DNA from: an uncultured Clostridia bacterium | Lineage (GTDB): Bacteria > Bacillota > Clostridia > Oscillospirales > Ruminococcaceae | Length of the DNA: 8,150 nucleotides | Reading direction: 5' to 3' | NCBI GenBank assembly: GCA_947632425.1 | Contig: CANRPG010000078.1 | Location: 1 to 8,150 of the forward strand | Shown: in pieces, positions 1-6,909 of the stretch | Layout: each line of letters begins with the position of its first letter | Numbering within the stretch: position 1 is the first letter of the stretch | Notes under the pieces: model-generated | The model's input: the letters and a program-made list of their open reading frames with translations, nothing else | Databases searched by the model: none | Told to the model about the DNA's origin: nothing | Position numbers and translations under genes: made by a program

Positions 1-76
1 AAAATGTGTTATTCATTTTTCTGGGGTTATGAAAATTTTTTTGCTTTTCCTATTGACTTTTTATAGCTGGTCTTTC

Positions 77-105
77 ATACGGCTATTAAAAAGATATAAC
101 CGTAT
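77..105 (+). terminator. Weak hairpin with T-rich tail at the left edge
   Basis: ATACGGCTAT (77-86) pairs with ATAACCGTAT (96-105) at nine of ten positions; the one mismatch is C83/A99 and the loop is 87-95. On the plus strand it is followed by TTATTTTATC, so it could end a plus-strand transcript entering from the left. On the minus strand, downstream of the desulfurase stop at 156-158, it has no good U-tract. The stem is AT-rich and weak, so its role as a terminator is uncertain. Nothing else is recognisable in 1-155. Confidence 0.35.
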
Positions 106-155
106 TTATTTTATCATATCTTTAAAAAAATCACAAGTGTTTTTTATAAATTTCC

Positions 156-1280
156 TTAAAAATTAGCTGATTTTTTTACTGCGGCAGCCAAAAGGGCGAC
201 TTGCTTTTCGCTATTGAACACCGAAGGCGAGAATCTTACCACGCCTTGATCGAGCGTTTTTAAGAAATGATGTGTCACCGCGGCGCACTGATAGCCGCCC
301 CTTAAAGCAAAGCCGTTATCGCTTAAAAACTGCGCTGTATCGCTGGAATGTATATCACCCACATTAAAAGCAACTATCGGCGCATAACTGCCGCTGCCGC
401 GGTATATTTTTATGCCCCTGATGTTTTTTATATAACTTATGAAGATATCGCACAGCCGCTGTTCTTTTGCGTGGATATTTGCAAGTCCCTTTGAGTTTAC
501 AAACTCGATGCCCTTGCCAAGCCCCACAATGCCGGGAACGTTCACAGTGCCGCTCTCCAGCATTTCGGGCATAATATCGGGTTGGGCGGTCTCTAGCGAG
601 GTAGTGCCCGTGCCGCCTTCTGTCAGCGGTAAAATGGGGTACACGCCGTTTGTTATAAGCAGTCCCGTGCCCGAAGGCCCGTAAAGACCCTTATGCCCTG
701 CGGTGCAGATGATGTCGGCGCAGGTATTTACCGAGAGAGGCAGAACGCCTGCCGCCTGGGCGCCGTCACAGATAAGGCAAACGCCTTTTTCTTTGCACAG
801 GGTATAAATGCGCTCTATAGGCAGAATTTTGCCGGTAACGTTTGAAACTGCGGTGCATATAACAGCTTTGGTATCTTTGCCTATAAGCTTTGAGAAGTTT
901 TCCAGCGTCTCGTCGTCGTCCTCGCAAACGCGCGCTATAGAGCATTTAACGCCTTTTTCGCCAAGCGCATAAATGGGACGGGAAACGCTGTTATGCTCCA
1001 TCGATGATATAACAACGTGGGAATCAGGCGGCACAACGCCTTTTATAGCAGTGTTCAGCGCGTGGGTGCAGTTCAGCGTAAACACGGTGTTCTCACTTTT
1101 TGCGCCGAACATTTTCGCTGCCTGCTCTCTTACTTTGTAGACAGCCTGCGCGCTTTGCATTGCCATTGTGTGACCGCCTCTGCCGGGGTTGCCGCCCAGT
1201 TTTGCAACTGCGCTTGCCACCGCCTGCGCGACCGAGACGGGCTTTGGGTATGTGGTAGCGGAATTATCAAAATATATCAA
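156..1280 (-). CDS. Cysteine desulfurase family protein (class V aminotransferase fold)
   Basis: This 374-residue protein is a PLP-dependent enzyme of the NifS/SufS type, most like the TIGR01977 'cysteine desulfurase family' group. Enzymes of this type remove sulfur from cysteine as a persulfide on an active-site Cys, releasing alanine, and pass the sulfur to Fe-S or thio-cofactor synthesis in the cytoplasm. Visible landmarks in order: N-terminal YFDNSATT (3-10), phosphate-binding CTHALNTA (71-78), ring-stacking His in EHNS (His96), PLP-nitrogen Asp in CDGAQ (Asp172), Schiff-base Lys in AGHKG (Lys197), and the catalytic Cys loop RGGYQCAA (Arg327, Cys332). The base before the Cys is Gln rather than the usual His. 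Length is complete for the family. The start is TTG, fixed by AGGAGG seven bases upstream and by YFDNSATT lying at the family's usual N-terminus. It follows the DUF3343 gene by 23 bases, so co-transcription is likely. The family is clear, but the exact sulfur (or selenium) acceptor cannot be read from sequence. Confidence 0.93.
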   Translation of the reverse strand: MIYFDNSATTYPKPVSVAQAVASAVAKLGGNPGRGGHTMAMQSAQAVYKVREQAAKMFGAKSENTVFTLNCTHALNTAIKGVVPPDSHVVISSMEHNSVSRPIYALGEKGVKCSIARVCEDDDETLENFSKLIGKDTKAVICTAVSNVTGKILPIERIYTLCKEKGVCLICDGAQAAGVLPLSVNTCADIICTAGHKGLYGPSGTGLLITNGVYPILPLTEGGTGTTSLETAQPDIMPEMLESGTVNVPGIVGLGKGIEFVNSKGLANIHAKEQRLCDIFISYIKNIRGIKIYRGSGSYAPIVAFNVGDIHSSDTAQFLSDNGFALRGGYQCAAVTHHFLKTLDQGVVRFSPSVFNSEKQVALLAAAVKKSANF

Positions 1281-1287
1281 TTTATCG

Positions 1288-1293
1288 CCTCCT
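1288..1293 (-). promoter_or_regulatory. Shine-Dalgarno AGGAGG that selects the TTG start of the desulfurase
   Basis: The minus strand reads AAAGGAGGCGATAAATTG, so a perfect AGGAGG sits seven bases before the TTG at 1280-1278. No ATG lies at a comparable position in this frame, so the ribosome binding site decides the start. Confidence 0.85.
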
Positions 1294-1303
1294 TTGCTTT
1301 ATA

Positions 1304-1531
1304 TTACAGCTCTTTTACTGCCTTTATCAATATGCCTGCCTGCGAGAGTAAAGCTTTTGCTCCCTCGCGGCTGCCGATAACTTTTATACTGTAGCCGCAC
1401 CCCTTTGAAAGGTCTTTCGGCGTTCTTATGACCTCGCAGCTATAGCCGCTCTGGCGAAGTATGCTCTGCGCTTTGGCGGCATAGGTTATAGAGGACATAG
1501 CAAATACAGTTTTTTCAAGGTTTCCTGTCAT
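1304..1531 (-). CDS. Small DUF3343 protein (putative Se/S carrier-like)
   Basis: This is a 75-residue protein with no signal peptide or membrane segment. It resembles the DUF3343 (PF11823) family: a small alpha/beta fold starting with a strand (TVFAMSSI, 8-15), a helix rich in Ala/Gln, a strand with Cys32, the glycine-flanked cysteine GCG (Cys45), then a strand SIKVIG and a final helix. In this family the GCG-type Cys is thought to carry persulfide or selenide, hence the label 'putative Se/S carrier'; direct biochemical proof is limited. The ATG at 1531-1529 has GGGAGG (complement of 1541-1546) nine bases upstream. It lies 23 bases before a cysteine desulfurase, which would be a natural sulfur donor to Cys45. 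That partnership is inferred from adjacency. No selA, selB or selD is visible here, so a role in selenium use cannot be claimed. No convincing -10/-35 pair was found upstream. Confidence 0.8.
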   Translation of the reverse strand: MTGNLEKTVFAMSSITYAAKAQSILRQSGYSCEVIRTPKDLSKGCGYSIKVIGSREGAKALLSQAGILIKAVKEL

Positions 1532-1572
1532 TAAAGCTGACCTCCCGTGTGTTTATAAAAAAACAGGCAATA

Positions 1573-1592
1573 ATATCTTGCCATATCTTGCC
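1573..1592. repeat. Tandem 10-base duplication beside the inverted-repeat element
   Basis: ATATCTTGCC occurs twice in direct tandem (1573-1582 and 1583-1592), ending one base before the left inverted repeat. A related ATATTGCCATAG occurs on the other side of the element (1899-1910). It could be replication slippage, a regulator site for the minus-strand operon, or a trace of insertion events. Confidence 0.6.
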
Positions 1593-1593
1593 A

Positions 1594-1876
1594 TAGCAGT
1601 GGAGAGCCGAACACGAGCCGCCTCACGCCGGTGCTTTTGGGCTCTTTTTGCCGGCGCATTTATGCGCTGTTGACAAGGCGCCAGCCTGCATCACAAGGAA
1701 CAAAAAACCGCCTCAAAATCCCTCGGTGTGAGGTGCGAAGCAGTTTTTGCAGAGCAGATTTGCGTCAAGACTAGGCGACCGACCGCAGGCATACTGGTGT
1801 ATGGCAAGGGAGGGCAACGACGTATTGGCGGAAATATGCCTGCAAAAACCGACTTGTGTTCGGCTCTCCACTGCTA
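1594..1876. mobile_element. 283-bp gene-free element with perfect 21-base terminal inverted repeats (MITE-like or structured RNA)
   Basis: Positions 1594-1614 (TAGCAGTGGAGAGCC... ending AACAC) are exactly the reverse complement of 1856-1876. Both outer ends are TA, so the element can also be read as 19-base inverted repeats flanked by a TA target duplication, as IS630/Tc1-mariner elements leave. The interior has no plausible ORF, consistent with a miniature non-autonomous element. The interior is also rich in secondary structure: CGCCGG/CCGGCG (1626-1631 with 1651-1656), GCGCA/TGCGC (1654-1658 with 1663-1667) and a long imperfect helix 1743-1768 with 1825-1849. The same data therefore fit a structured RNA closed by a 21-bp stem. 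It lies between the divergent DUF3343 and Ca2+-ATPase genes and accounts for most of the 437-base gap. I do not recognise it as a named RNA or IS family. Confidence 0.6.
1743..1849. repeat. Interior long imperfect inverted repeat of the 283-bp element
   Basis: GTTTTTGCAG (1743-1752) pairs perfectly with CTGCAAAAAC (1840-1849). After a one-base bulge, GCAGATTT (1754-1761) pairs at seven of eight positions with AAATATGC (1832-1839), and CGTCAA (1763-1768) pairs with TTGGCG (1825-1830) with one G-U. At the tip CATAC (1790-1794) pairs with GTATG (1799-1803) around TGGT. The nested pairing is more than expected by chance and supports a folded transcript or a fold-back DNA element. Confidence 0.55.
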
Positions 1877-1883
1877 ATATAAT
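1854..1883 (+). promoter_or_regulatory. Candidate promoter spanning the right end of the 283-bp element
   Basis: TTGTGT (1854-1859) and a perfect TATAAT (1878-1883) are separated by 18 bases. The -35 lies in the element's right terminal repeat and the -10 starts just outside it. It faces the Ca2+-ATPase gene and would give a leader of about 80 bases. The -35 matches the consensus at only three of six positions, so this is a candidate only. Confidence 0.35.
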
Positions 1884-1926
1884 ATGAAGCTCGTCGGCAT
1901 ATTGCCATAGTATGCAAACATATAAA

Positions 1927-1953
1927 TTGTACAGGTCTTAAAAGCGTGTACAA
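1927..1953 (+). promoter_or_regulatory. 7-bp dyad just upstream of the ATPase ribosome binding site
   Basis: TTGTACA (1927-1933) is the exact reverse complement of TGTACAA (1947-1953), with 13 bases between, ending two bases before the AAAGGAG Shine-Dalgarno at 1955-1961. It could be a repressor operator or a leader hairpin controlling the Ca2+ pump. No regulator family is recognised. Confidence 0.35.
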
Positions 1954-1968
1954 GAAAGGAGAAAGGTT

Positions 1969-4590
1969 ATGCTTGAATATTTTGTAGAAGAAATAAAAGA
2001 TGAGCAGGAAACGTCTTTGGGGCTGCCGGAGGAGATAGCGCAGAGACGGCTGGAGGAGGACGGCAAAAACGTTTTGGGAGAGAAGAAAAAGAAAAGCGCG
2101 GCAGGCATATTTATAAACCAGTTTCGAGACATTATGGTGATGATACTGCTGGGCGCGACGGTGGTATCCGTATTTATGGGTGAATTTTACGATGCGGCAA
2201 CGATACTGCTTGTTGTGCTGCTGGATGCGGCGCTTGGCTTTATTCAGGAATACCGCACCGAGAGAACGCTGGAAGCACTGGAGAAGATGACATCTCCCAC
2301 AGCGAAAGTATACCGTGACGGCAAGCTGAAAGTGCTGCCTGCAAGCGAGCTTGTTCGCGGCGATGTTGTCGAGCTTGAAAGCGGCGACAGAGTTCCTGCG
2401 GACTGCTATATAATATCTTCGCAGAGCCTTATGTGTGATGAAGCGATACTTACCGGCGAAACACAGGCGTGTGCAAAACGCTGCCGCAGCGGTGAAACGA
2501 CCTTTAGCGCGCTTAATCTGCCTTATATGGCATACATGGGCACGAACGTTGTGAAAGGCAAGGCAAGGTGCGAAGTTGCTGTTACGGGGCTTTCAACGCA
2601 GATAGGGCAGGTATCGGATATGCTCTCCGACATTGAGGAGGAGCAGACACCGCTGCAAAAACGCCTGGGCGAACTTGGCAAGCGGCTTGCCATAATATGC
2701 CTTGCGGTGTGCGTGGTGGTATTTCTGGCAGGTGTACTACGCGGCGAACCTGTGTTTTCAATGCTGATGACGGGAATAACGGTGGCTATTGCTGCGATAC
2801 CCGAGGGGCTGCCTGCCACGGTCACTATCGCTCTGGCGCTGGCGGTGCGCAGTATGCTTAAAAAGAACGCGCTTGTACACAAGCTGCACTCGGTAGAAAC
2901 GCTGGGGTGCGCATCTGTTATATGCACCGACAAGACGGGCACTATTACAGAAAACAAAATGACCGTAACGCGCATATCCACCGCCGACTGCGAATTTAAC
3001 GTTACCGGCAGCGGCGCGCAGTGCGATGGGCAGATACTTTCGGACGGTGTGGCAGATCCGCCTGTTGCGGCTCTTCGCGAGCTGCTCATATGCGCGGTGT
3101 TGTGCAGTGATGCTGACATTACTCGCACGGTGACGAAAAAGGGCGTTCACGAATGGCAGACTTACGGCGACCCTACCGAAACTGCCCTGCTTATAGCCGC
3201 CGCGAAAGGCTCTGTTACTGCTGACAGGCTGGGGGCTGAGAGGCTCTCGGAAGTGCCGTTTGAGAGCGAGAGCAGGAAGATGTCGGTAACAGTGAAAATA
3301 GGCGGTAAGGTGATAACATACACCAAAGGAGCGGCTGATGTTATACTTGATATGTGCGGATATGTGCAGCGCGAAAAAGAGATAAGCCCTCTTGACGGCG
3401 GCACGAAAAGGGCGCTTATGGGCAGGTGCGACGGCATGGCTGCAAAGGCTTTGAGGGTTTTGGCGTTTTGCGAAGAGACCGACGGTAAAACGGTATTTTT
3501 AGGCTTTGCAGGAATGATAGATCCTCCTAAAAAAGAGGCGAAAAACGCTGTGAAGCTGTGCTCAAAAGCGCACATAAAAACGGTTATGATAACGGGCGAC
3601 CACGCGCTGACGGCGGTTGAGATAGCAAAGCAGGCAGGGATATTCCACAGCGGTGATATTGCGCTTACCGGCGCAGAGCTTGCGGCTATGACAGACGATG
3701 CACTTGCGGAAATTATAGAAAAAGTAACAGTATTCGCGCGCGTTAGCCCTGCCGACAAGCTGCGTATAGTCAGGGCGTTCAAGGCGAAAGGGCACGTTGT
3801 TGCTATGACGGGCGACGGCGTGAACGATGCACCTGCTGTAAAAGAGGCTGACATAGGCGTATCTATGGGCATAACGGGCACTGACGTTACGCGCTCGGCG
3901 GCTGATGTGGTGTTGCTTGACGACAACTTTGCTACCCTTGTGGGAGCGGTAGAGCAGGGGCGCACGATTTACGCAAACATACGCAAATTTGTCAGGTATC
4001 TTATCTCCTGCAACATAGGCGAGGTGGTGACGATGCTTTTCGGCATACTTATGGGGCTGCCGGTGGTACTGTTGCCAACGCAGATACTGCTTGTGAACTT
4101 AGTGACTGACAGCCTGCCTGCGGTGGCGCTGGGGCTTGAGCCGACAGAAGAGAGCGTTATGAAGAAAAAGCCGCGCAGGCGTGATGAGAGCTTTTTCTCG
4201 GGAGGACTTATGTCGCGCATTATTTTCCGCGGACTGCTTATAGGGCTTAGCACGCTGGCTTGCTTTGTAACGGTTATGCGGCTGACGGGCAGCGAACAGG
4301 CGGCGAGAACGGGCGCGCTTTTCACGCTGGTGGCTTCGCAGCTGCTGCACGTTTTTGAATGTAAGAGCGAGGAAAAAACGCTTTTCAATGTGCCGCTGTT
4401 TGACAACATCTTCATGCTGGCGGCGGTGGCACTCTCGCTTATTGTGATACTGGCGGCTGTGTATCTGCCGTTTTTGCAGGGGGTATTCTCTACCGTGGCG
4501 CTGAGCCCTTTGTGTATGGCTATAGCGGCTGCATACTCGTTTGCGGTGCCGCTGCTGTCGGCTGTGGTATCTTCTAAAACGAAAATCTAG
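1969..4590 (+). CDS. Calcium-translocating P-type ATPase (P2 type)
   Basis: This 873-residue integral membrane pump should use ATP to export Ca2+ from the cytoplasm. Domains run in the usual order: N-terminal cation-ATPase segment; M1-M2 (about 53-93); actuator domain with TGET (162-165); M3-M4 (about 239-295) with PEGLP (278-282); phosphorylation motif DKTGT (phospho-Asp321, followed by Ile where Leu is commoner); nucleotide domain with KGA (453-455); ITGDH (541-545); hinge TGDGVND (614-620); then M5-M10. Likely Ca2+ ligands seen by alignment to SERCA are Glu279 in M4, Asn682 and Glu685 in M5 (CNIGEV), and Asn710, Thr713 and Asp714 in M6 (NLVTD). In M8 the SERCA Glu908 position appears to be Gln791 (SQLLHVF), as in many bacterial relatives, so stoichiometry may differ from two Ca2+ per cycle. 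The ATG is preceded by AAAGGAG with a seven-base spacer. The gene seems monocistronic, since a separate promoter precedes the next gene. Mn2+ or mixed-ion transport cannot be excluded. Confidence 0.92.
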   Translation: MLEYFVEEIKDEQETSLGLPEEIAQRRLEEDGKNVLGEKKKKSAAGIFINQFRDIMVMILLGATVVSVFMGEFYDAATILLVVLLDAALGFIQEYRTERTLEALEKMTSPTAKVYRDGKLKVLPASELVRGDVVELESGDRVPADCYIISSQSLMCDEAILTGETQACAKRCRSGETTFSALNLPYMAYMGTNVVKGKARCEVAVTGLSTQIGQVSDMLSDIEEEQTPLQKRLGELGKRLAIICLAVCVVVFLAGVLRGEPVFSMLMTGITVAIAAIPEGLPATVTIALALAVRSMLKKNALVHKLHSVETLGCASVICTDKTGTITENKMTVTRISTADCEFNVTGSGAQCDGQILSDGVADPPVAALRELLICAVLCSDADITRTVTKKGVHEWQTYGDPTETALLIAAAKGSVTADRLGAERLSEVPFESESRKMSVTVKIGGKVITYTKGAADVILDMCGYVQREKEISPLDGGTKRALMGRCDGMAAKALRVLAFCEETDGKTVFLGFAGMIDPPKKEAKNAVKLCSKAHIKTVMITGDHALTAVEIAKQAGIFHSGDIALTGAELAAMTDDALAEIIEKVTVFARVSPADKLRIVRAFKAKGHVVAMTGDGVNDAPAVKEADIGVSMGITGTDVTRSAADVVLLDDNFATLVGAVEQGRTIYANIRKFVRYLISCNIGEVVTMLFGILMGLPVVLLPTQILLVNLVTDSLPAVALGLEPTEESVMKKKPRRRDESFFSGGLMSRIIFRGLLIGLSTLACFVTVMRLTGSEQAARTGALFTLVASQLLHVFECKSEEKTLFNVPLFDNIFMLAAVALSLIVILAAVYLPFLQGVFSTVALSPLCMAIAAAYSFAVPLLSAVVSSKTKI

Positions 4591-4652
4591 CTAAATTTTG
4601 AACAAAAAATTATCCTTGAATGTGAATAAATTGTAAACAATGCCGAAAGCCG

Positions 4653-4681
4653 TTGCAATCTATGTGGAAATGTTATATAAT
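4653..4681 (+). promoter_or_regulatory. Sigma-70-type promoter for the EF-G paralog
   Basis: TTGCAA (4653-4658) and a perfect TATAAT (4676-4681) are 17 bases apart, the optimal spacing. Transcription would start near 4688, giving a leader of about 80 bases before the TTG start. No terminator is evident between the ATPase stop (4590) and this site, so some read-through from the pump gene is possible. Confidence 0.7.
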
Positions 4682-4755
4682 TAAGTCGTGCAGTTTAATT
4701 TTAATTAGGCATTTTTAATAAAGCAAGTAATTAACGGCTGCATAATCCACAAGAC

Positions 4756-4760
4756 GGGAG
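4756..4760 (+). promoter_or_regulatory. Ribosome binding site setting a TTG start for the EF-G paralog
   Basis: GGGAG lies nine bases before TTG at 4770-4772. The encoded N-terminus then reads into the P-loop at residues 16-23, the expected distance for EF-G proteins, and the next in-frame Met (residue 85) lies beyond the P-loop. TTG is therefore the likely start. Confidence 0.75.
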
Positions 4761-4769
4761 ATCATTAAG

Positions 4770-6878
4770 TTGAAAAATTACACAAGGTCAAATATCAAGA
4801 ATATCGCGCTGGCAGGTCACGCAGGCTCGGGCAAAACATCGCTGGCTGAGGCACTGCTTTACAGATGCGGCGCGACCGACAGGCTTGGCAAAGTGGCTGA
4901 CGGCAACACCGTTTCGGACTATACCGCGGACGAGATAAAGAGAAAATGCTCGGTCTACACATCGCTTCTGAGCTTTGAGACCGCAGGCGCAAAACTGGGT
5001 CTTGAAGAATATAAAATAAATATGCTTGACACACCGGGACTTTTTGACTATGCAAGCGGCATGACAGAGGGCATTGCGGCAAGCGACTGCACGATAATAA
5101 CGGTTTCGGGCAGGTCGGGCGTTAAGGTAGGCACGCACAAGGCTTATGAATGTGCCGAGGCTCTTGGCAAGCCGAAGATGTTTGTTGTTACAAAGCTCGA
5201 TGACGACAACGCAAACTTCAATAATGTGCTCACGCAGTTAAAATCGGAATTCGGCCCTACCGTGTGCCCTGTTGTAGTGCCCGTTATTGCTGACAGAAAG
5301 ATAGTTTCATATGTAAATCTTATAGAAATGAAAGCGTACAAGTACGACGGCAAGGGAACGGCAGTTGAGACCAATATGCCGACTGCCGAGATAGCCGCTA
5401 ATATGGAATACCGTATTGACGGACTTGTTGCGGCGGTATCGGAGGCTGTTGCAGAGACGGACGAGGAGCTTTTGGAGAAGTTCATACTCGGTGAGCCGTT
5501 TACGCAGAAGGAGCTTATTGACGGCATACACAAGGGAATGAAGTCGGGCGTTATAACGCCTGTTACCTGCGTATCTGCGGCGACTATGGAAGGCGTTGAT
5601 ATGCTTCTTAAAGAGCTTACGCTGCTTGTGCCGAATCAGAGCGATGATGATACTGTAGAAGCTATTGCAAATGATGATATAGTAGAGGTAAAGTGCAATG
5701 CATCTCAGCCGCTGTGCGCGTTTGTGTTCAAGACGGTTGCAGACCCGTTTGTGGGTAAGATGTCATTCATAAAGGTGCTCAGCGGAAAGATGACCGCAGG
5801 TATGGATATTGTGAACGCTACGACGGGAAGCACAGAAAAGGTCGGCAAGCTGATGACTCTTGTAGGCAAAAAGCAGATAGATGTGAGCGAGGCGGTATCG
5901 GGCGATATTGTTGTTGCGGCGAAGATGAACGTAAACACCAACGACACTATCTGCGCGCCCGAAAAGGTGGTCGCTCTTGAAAAGGTTGAGTTCCCGAAGC
6001 CTTGCTACAACATGGCTGTTAAAGCCAAAAAGCAGGGCGATGAAGCTAAGATAGCCTCTGCTATGGCGAGACTGCTTGAAGAGGATATGACCATAACATA
6101 CACGCTTGACAATGCCACGAATGAGATGATACTCAGCACGCTGGGTGGATTGCACCTTGACAGCATTGCAGGCAGGCTGAAAGACACATTCGGCGTTGAG
6201 GTGGTAACTGCCGTGCCGAAGATCTCATACCGTGAGACGATACGCAAGAAAGTCAAAGTTCAGGGCAGGCACAAAAAGCAGTCGGGCGGTCACGGTCAGT
6301 ATGGCGATGTATGGATAGAATTTGAGCCGTGTGTATCTGACGACCTTGTGTTTGAAGAAAGGATATTCGGCGGCGCGGTACCGAAAAACTACTTCCCTGC
6401 CGTTGAAAAGGGCTTGCAGGAATGCGTGAAGAAAGGTCTGCTGGCAGGCTTCCCCGTTGTGGGTCTGAAAGCTATTCTGGTAGACGGTTCGTACCACCCT
6501 GTTGACTCCTCTGAAATGGCGTTCAAGATAGCTGCATCGCTCGCATTCAAAGAGGGCATACCGCAGGCAGACCCGGTGCTTTTAGAGCCGATAGGCGCGC
6601 TGAACGTATGCGTACCTGATGAGAACACCGGAGATATGATGGGCGAGCTCAACAAGCGCCGCGGCAGGGTGCTTGGCATGAACCCTGCGGAAAAGAAGGG
6701 TCTTACAGAGATAGTTGCGGAAGTGCCCATGAGCGAGATGACTGACTTTGTTCTGCTGCTTAGGCAGATGACGCAGGGCAGGGGATACTTCACGTTTGAG
6801 AAACTGCGCTACGAGCAGCTGCCCTCGCACCTTGTGGCAGGGGTAATAGCCAGATACGCTGCGGAAAACAACGCGTAA
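4770..6878 (+). CDS. Elongation factor G-like GTPase (EF-G2/FusA2-type paralog)
   Basis: This 702-residue protein has full EF-G length and domain order: GTPase domain (about 8-290), domain II (about 305-395), III (about 410-480), IV (about 485-600) and V (about 605-690). The P-loop is GHAGSGKT (16-23) rather than the AHIDAGKTT form of canonical EF-G, which places it in the 'EF-G-like' branch. Switch II is DTPGLFDY (87-94): the position of the catalytic His of EF-G (DTPGHVDF) holds Leu91. The guanine-specificity motif NKxD reads TKLD (141-144), and the G5 motif is CVSAA (267-271). Domain IV keeps GGHGQYGDV (506-514), and domain V keeps the GELNKRRGRVLG segment (625-636). The altered motifs suggest slow or altered GTP hydrolysis. 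Relatives range from proteins without clear translocase activity (mycobacterial EF-G2) to alternative translocases (Bacteroides EF-G2), so its role is open. No rpsL, rpsG or tuf lies nearby, which argues that it is not the housekeeping fusA. It has its own promoter and a TTG start. Confidence 0.9.
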   Translation: MKNYTRSNIKNIALAGHAGSGKTSLAEALLYRCGATDRLGKVADGNTVSDYTADEIKRKCSVYTSLLSFETAGAKLGLEEYKINMLDTPGLFDYASGMTEGIAASDCTIITVSGRSGVKVGTHKAYECAEALGKPKMFVVTKLDDDNANFNNVLTQLKSEFGPTVCPVVVPVIADRKIVSYVNLIEMKAYKYDGKGTAVETNMPTAEIAANMEYRIDGLVAAVSEAVAETDEELLEKFILGEPFTQKELIDGIHKGMKSGVITPVTCVSAATMEGVDMLLKELTLLVPNQSDDDTVEAIANDDIVEVKCNASQPLCAFVFKTVADPFVGKMSFIKVLSGKMTAGMDIVNATTGSTEKVGKLMTLVGKKQIDVSEAVSGDIVVAAKMNVNTNDTICAPEKVVALEKVEFPKPCYNMAVKAKKQGDEAKIASAMARLLEEDMTITYTLDNATNEMILSTLGGLHLDSIAGRLKDTFGVEVVTAVPKISYRETIRKKVKVQGRHKKQSGGHGQYGDVWIEFEPCVSDDLVFEERIFGGAVPKNYFPAVEKGLQECVKKGLLAGFPVVGLKAILVDGSYHPVDSSEMAFKIAASLAFKEGIPQADPVLLEPIGALNVCVPDENTGDMMGELNKRRGRVLGMNPAEKKGLTEIVAEVPMSEMTDFVLLLRQMTQGRGYFTFEKLRYEQLPSHLVAGVIARYAAENNA

Positions 6879-6891
6879 AATGTATTAAAAG

Positions 6892-6909
6892 AGCCTCCTA
6901 TTAGAGGCT
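6892..6909. other. Short hairpin after the EF-G paralog, perhaps a disrupted terminator
   Basis: AGCCTC (6892-6897) pairs with GAGGCT (6904-6909) around CTATTA, 13 bases after the stop codon. The upstream side has TTAAAA, but the plus strand lacks the expected T-tract: the fold-back repeat begins inside the stem's 3' half. This looks like an intrinsic terminator whose tail has been displaced, though chance pairing is possible. Confidence 0.4.

Noticed and set aside
53..81. TTGACT at 53-58 as a promoter
   Set aside because: No acceptable -10 lies at 16-18 bases, and no plus-strand gene follows.
1594..1876. 6S RNA, tmRNA, RNase P or a known riboswitch at the 283-bp element
   Set aside because: No diagnostic core of these RNAs was recognised, and a perfect 21-bp terminal stem ending in TA is not typical of them.
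1771..1953. A 60-codon minus-strand open frame in the 283-bp element
   Set aside because: It crosses the element boundary and inverted repeat, with no ribosome binding site or domain.
3162..3965. A 267-codon antisense open frame inside the Ca2+-ATPase
   Set aside because: It is opposite a fully conserved pump sequence, is rich in Ser/Ala/Thr as expected from the complement of its codons, and has no start signal.
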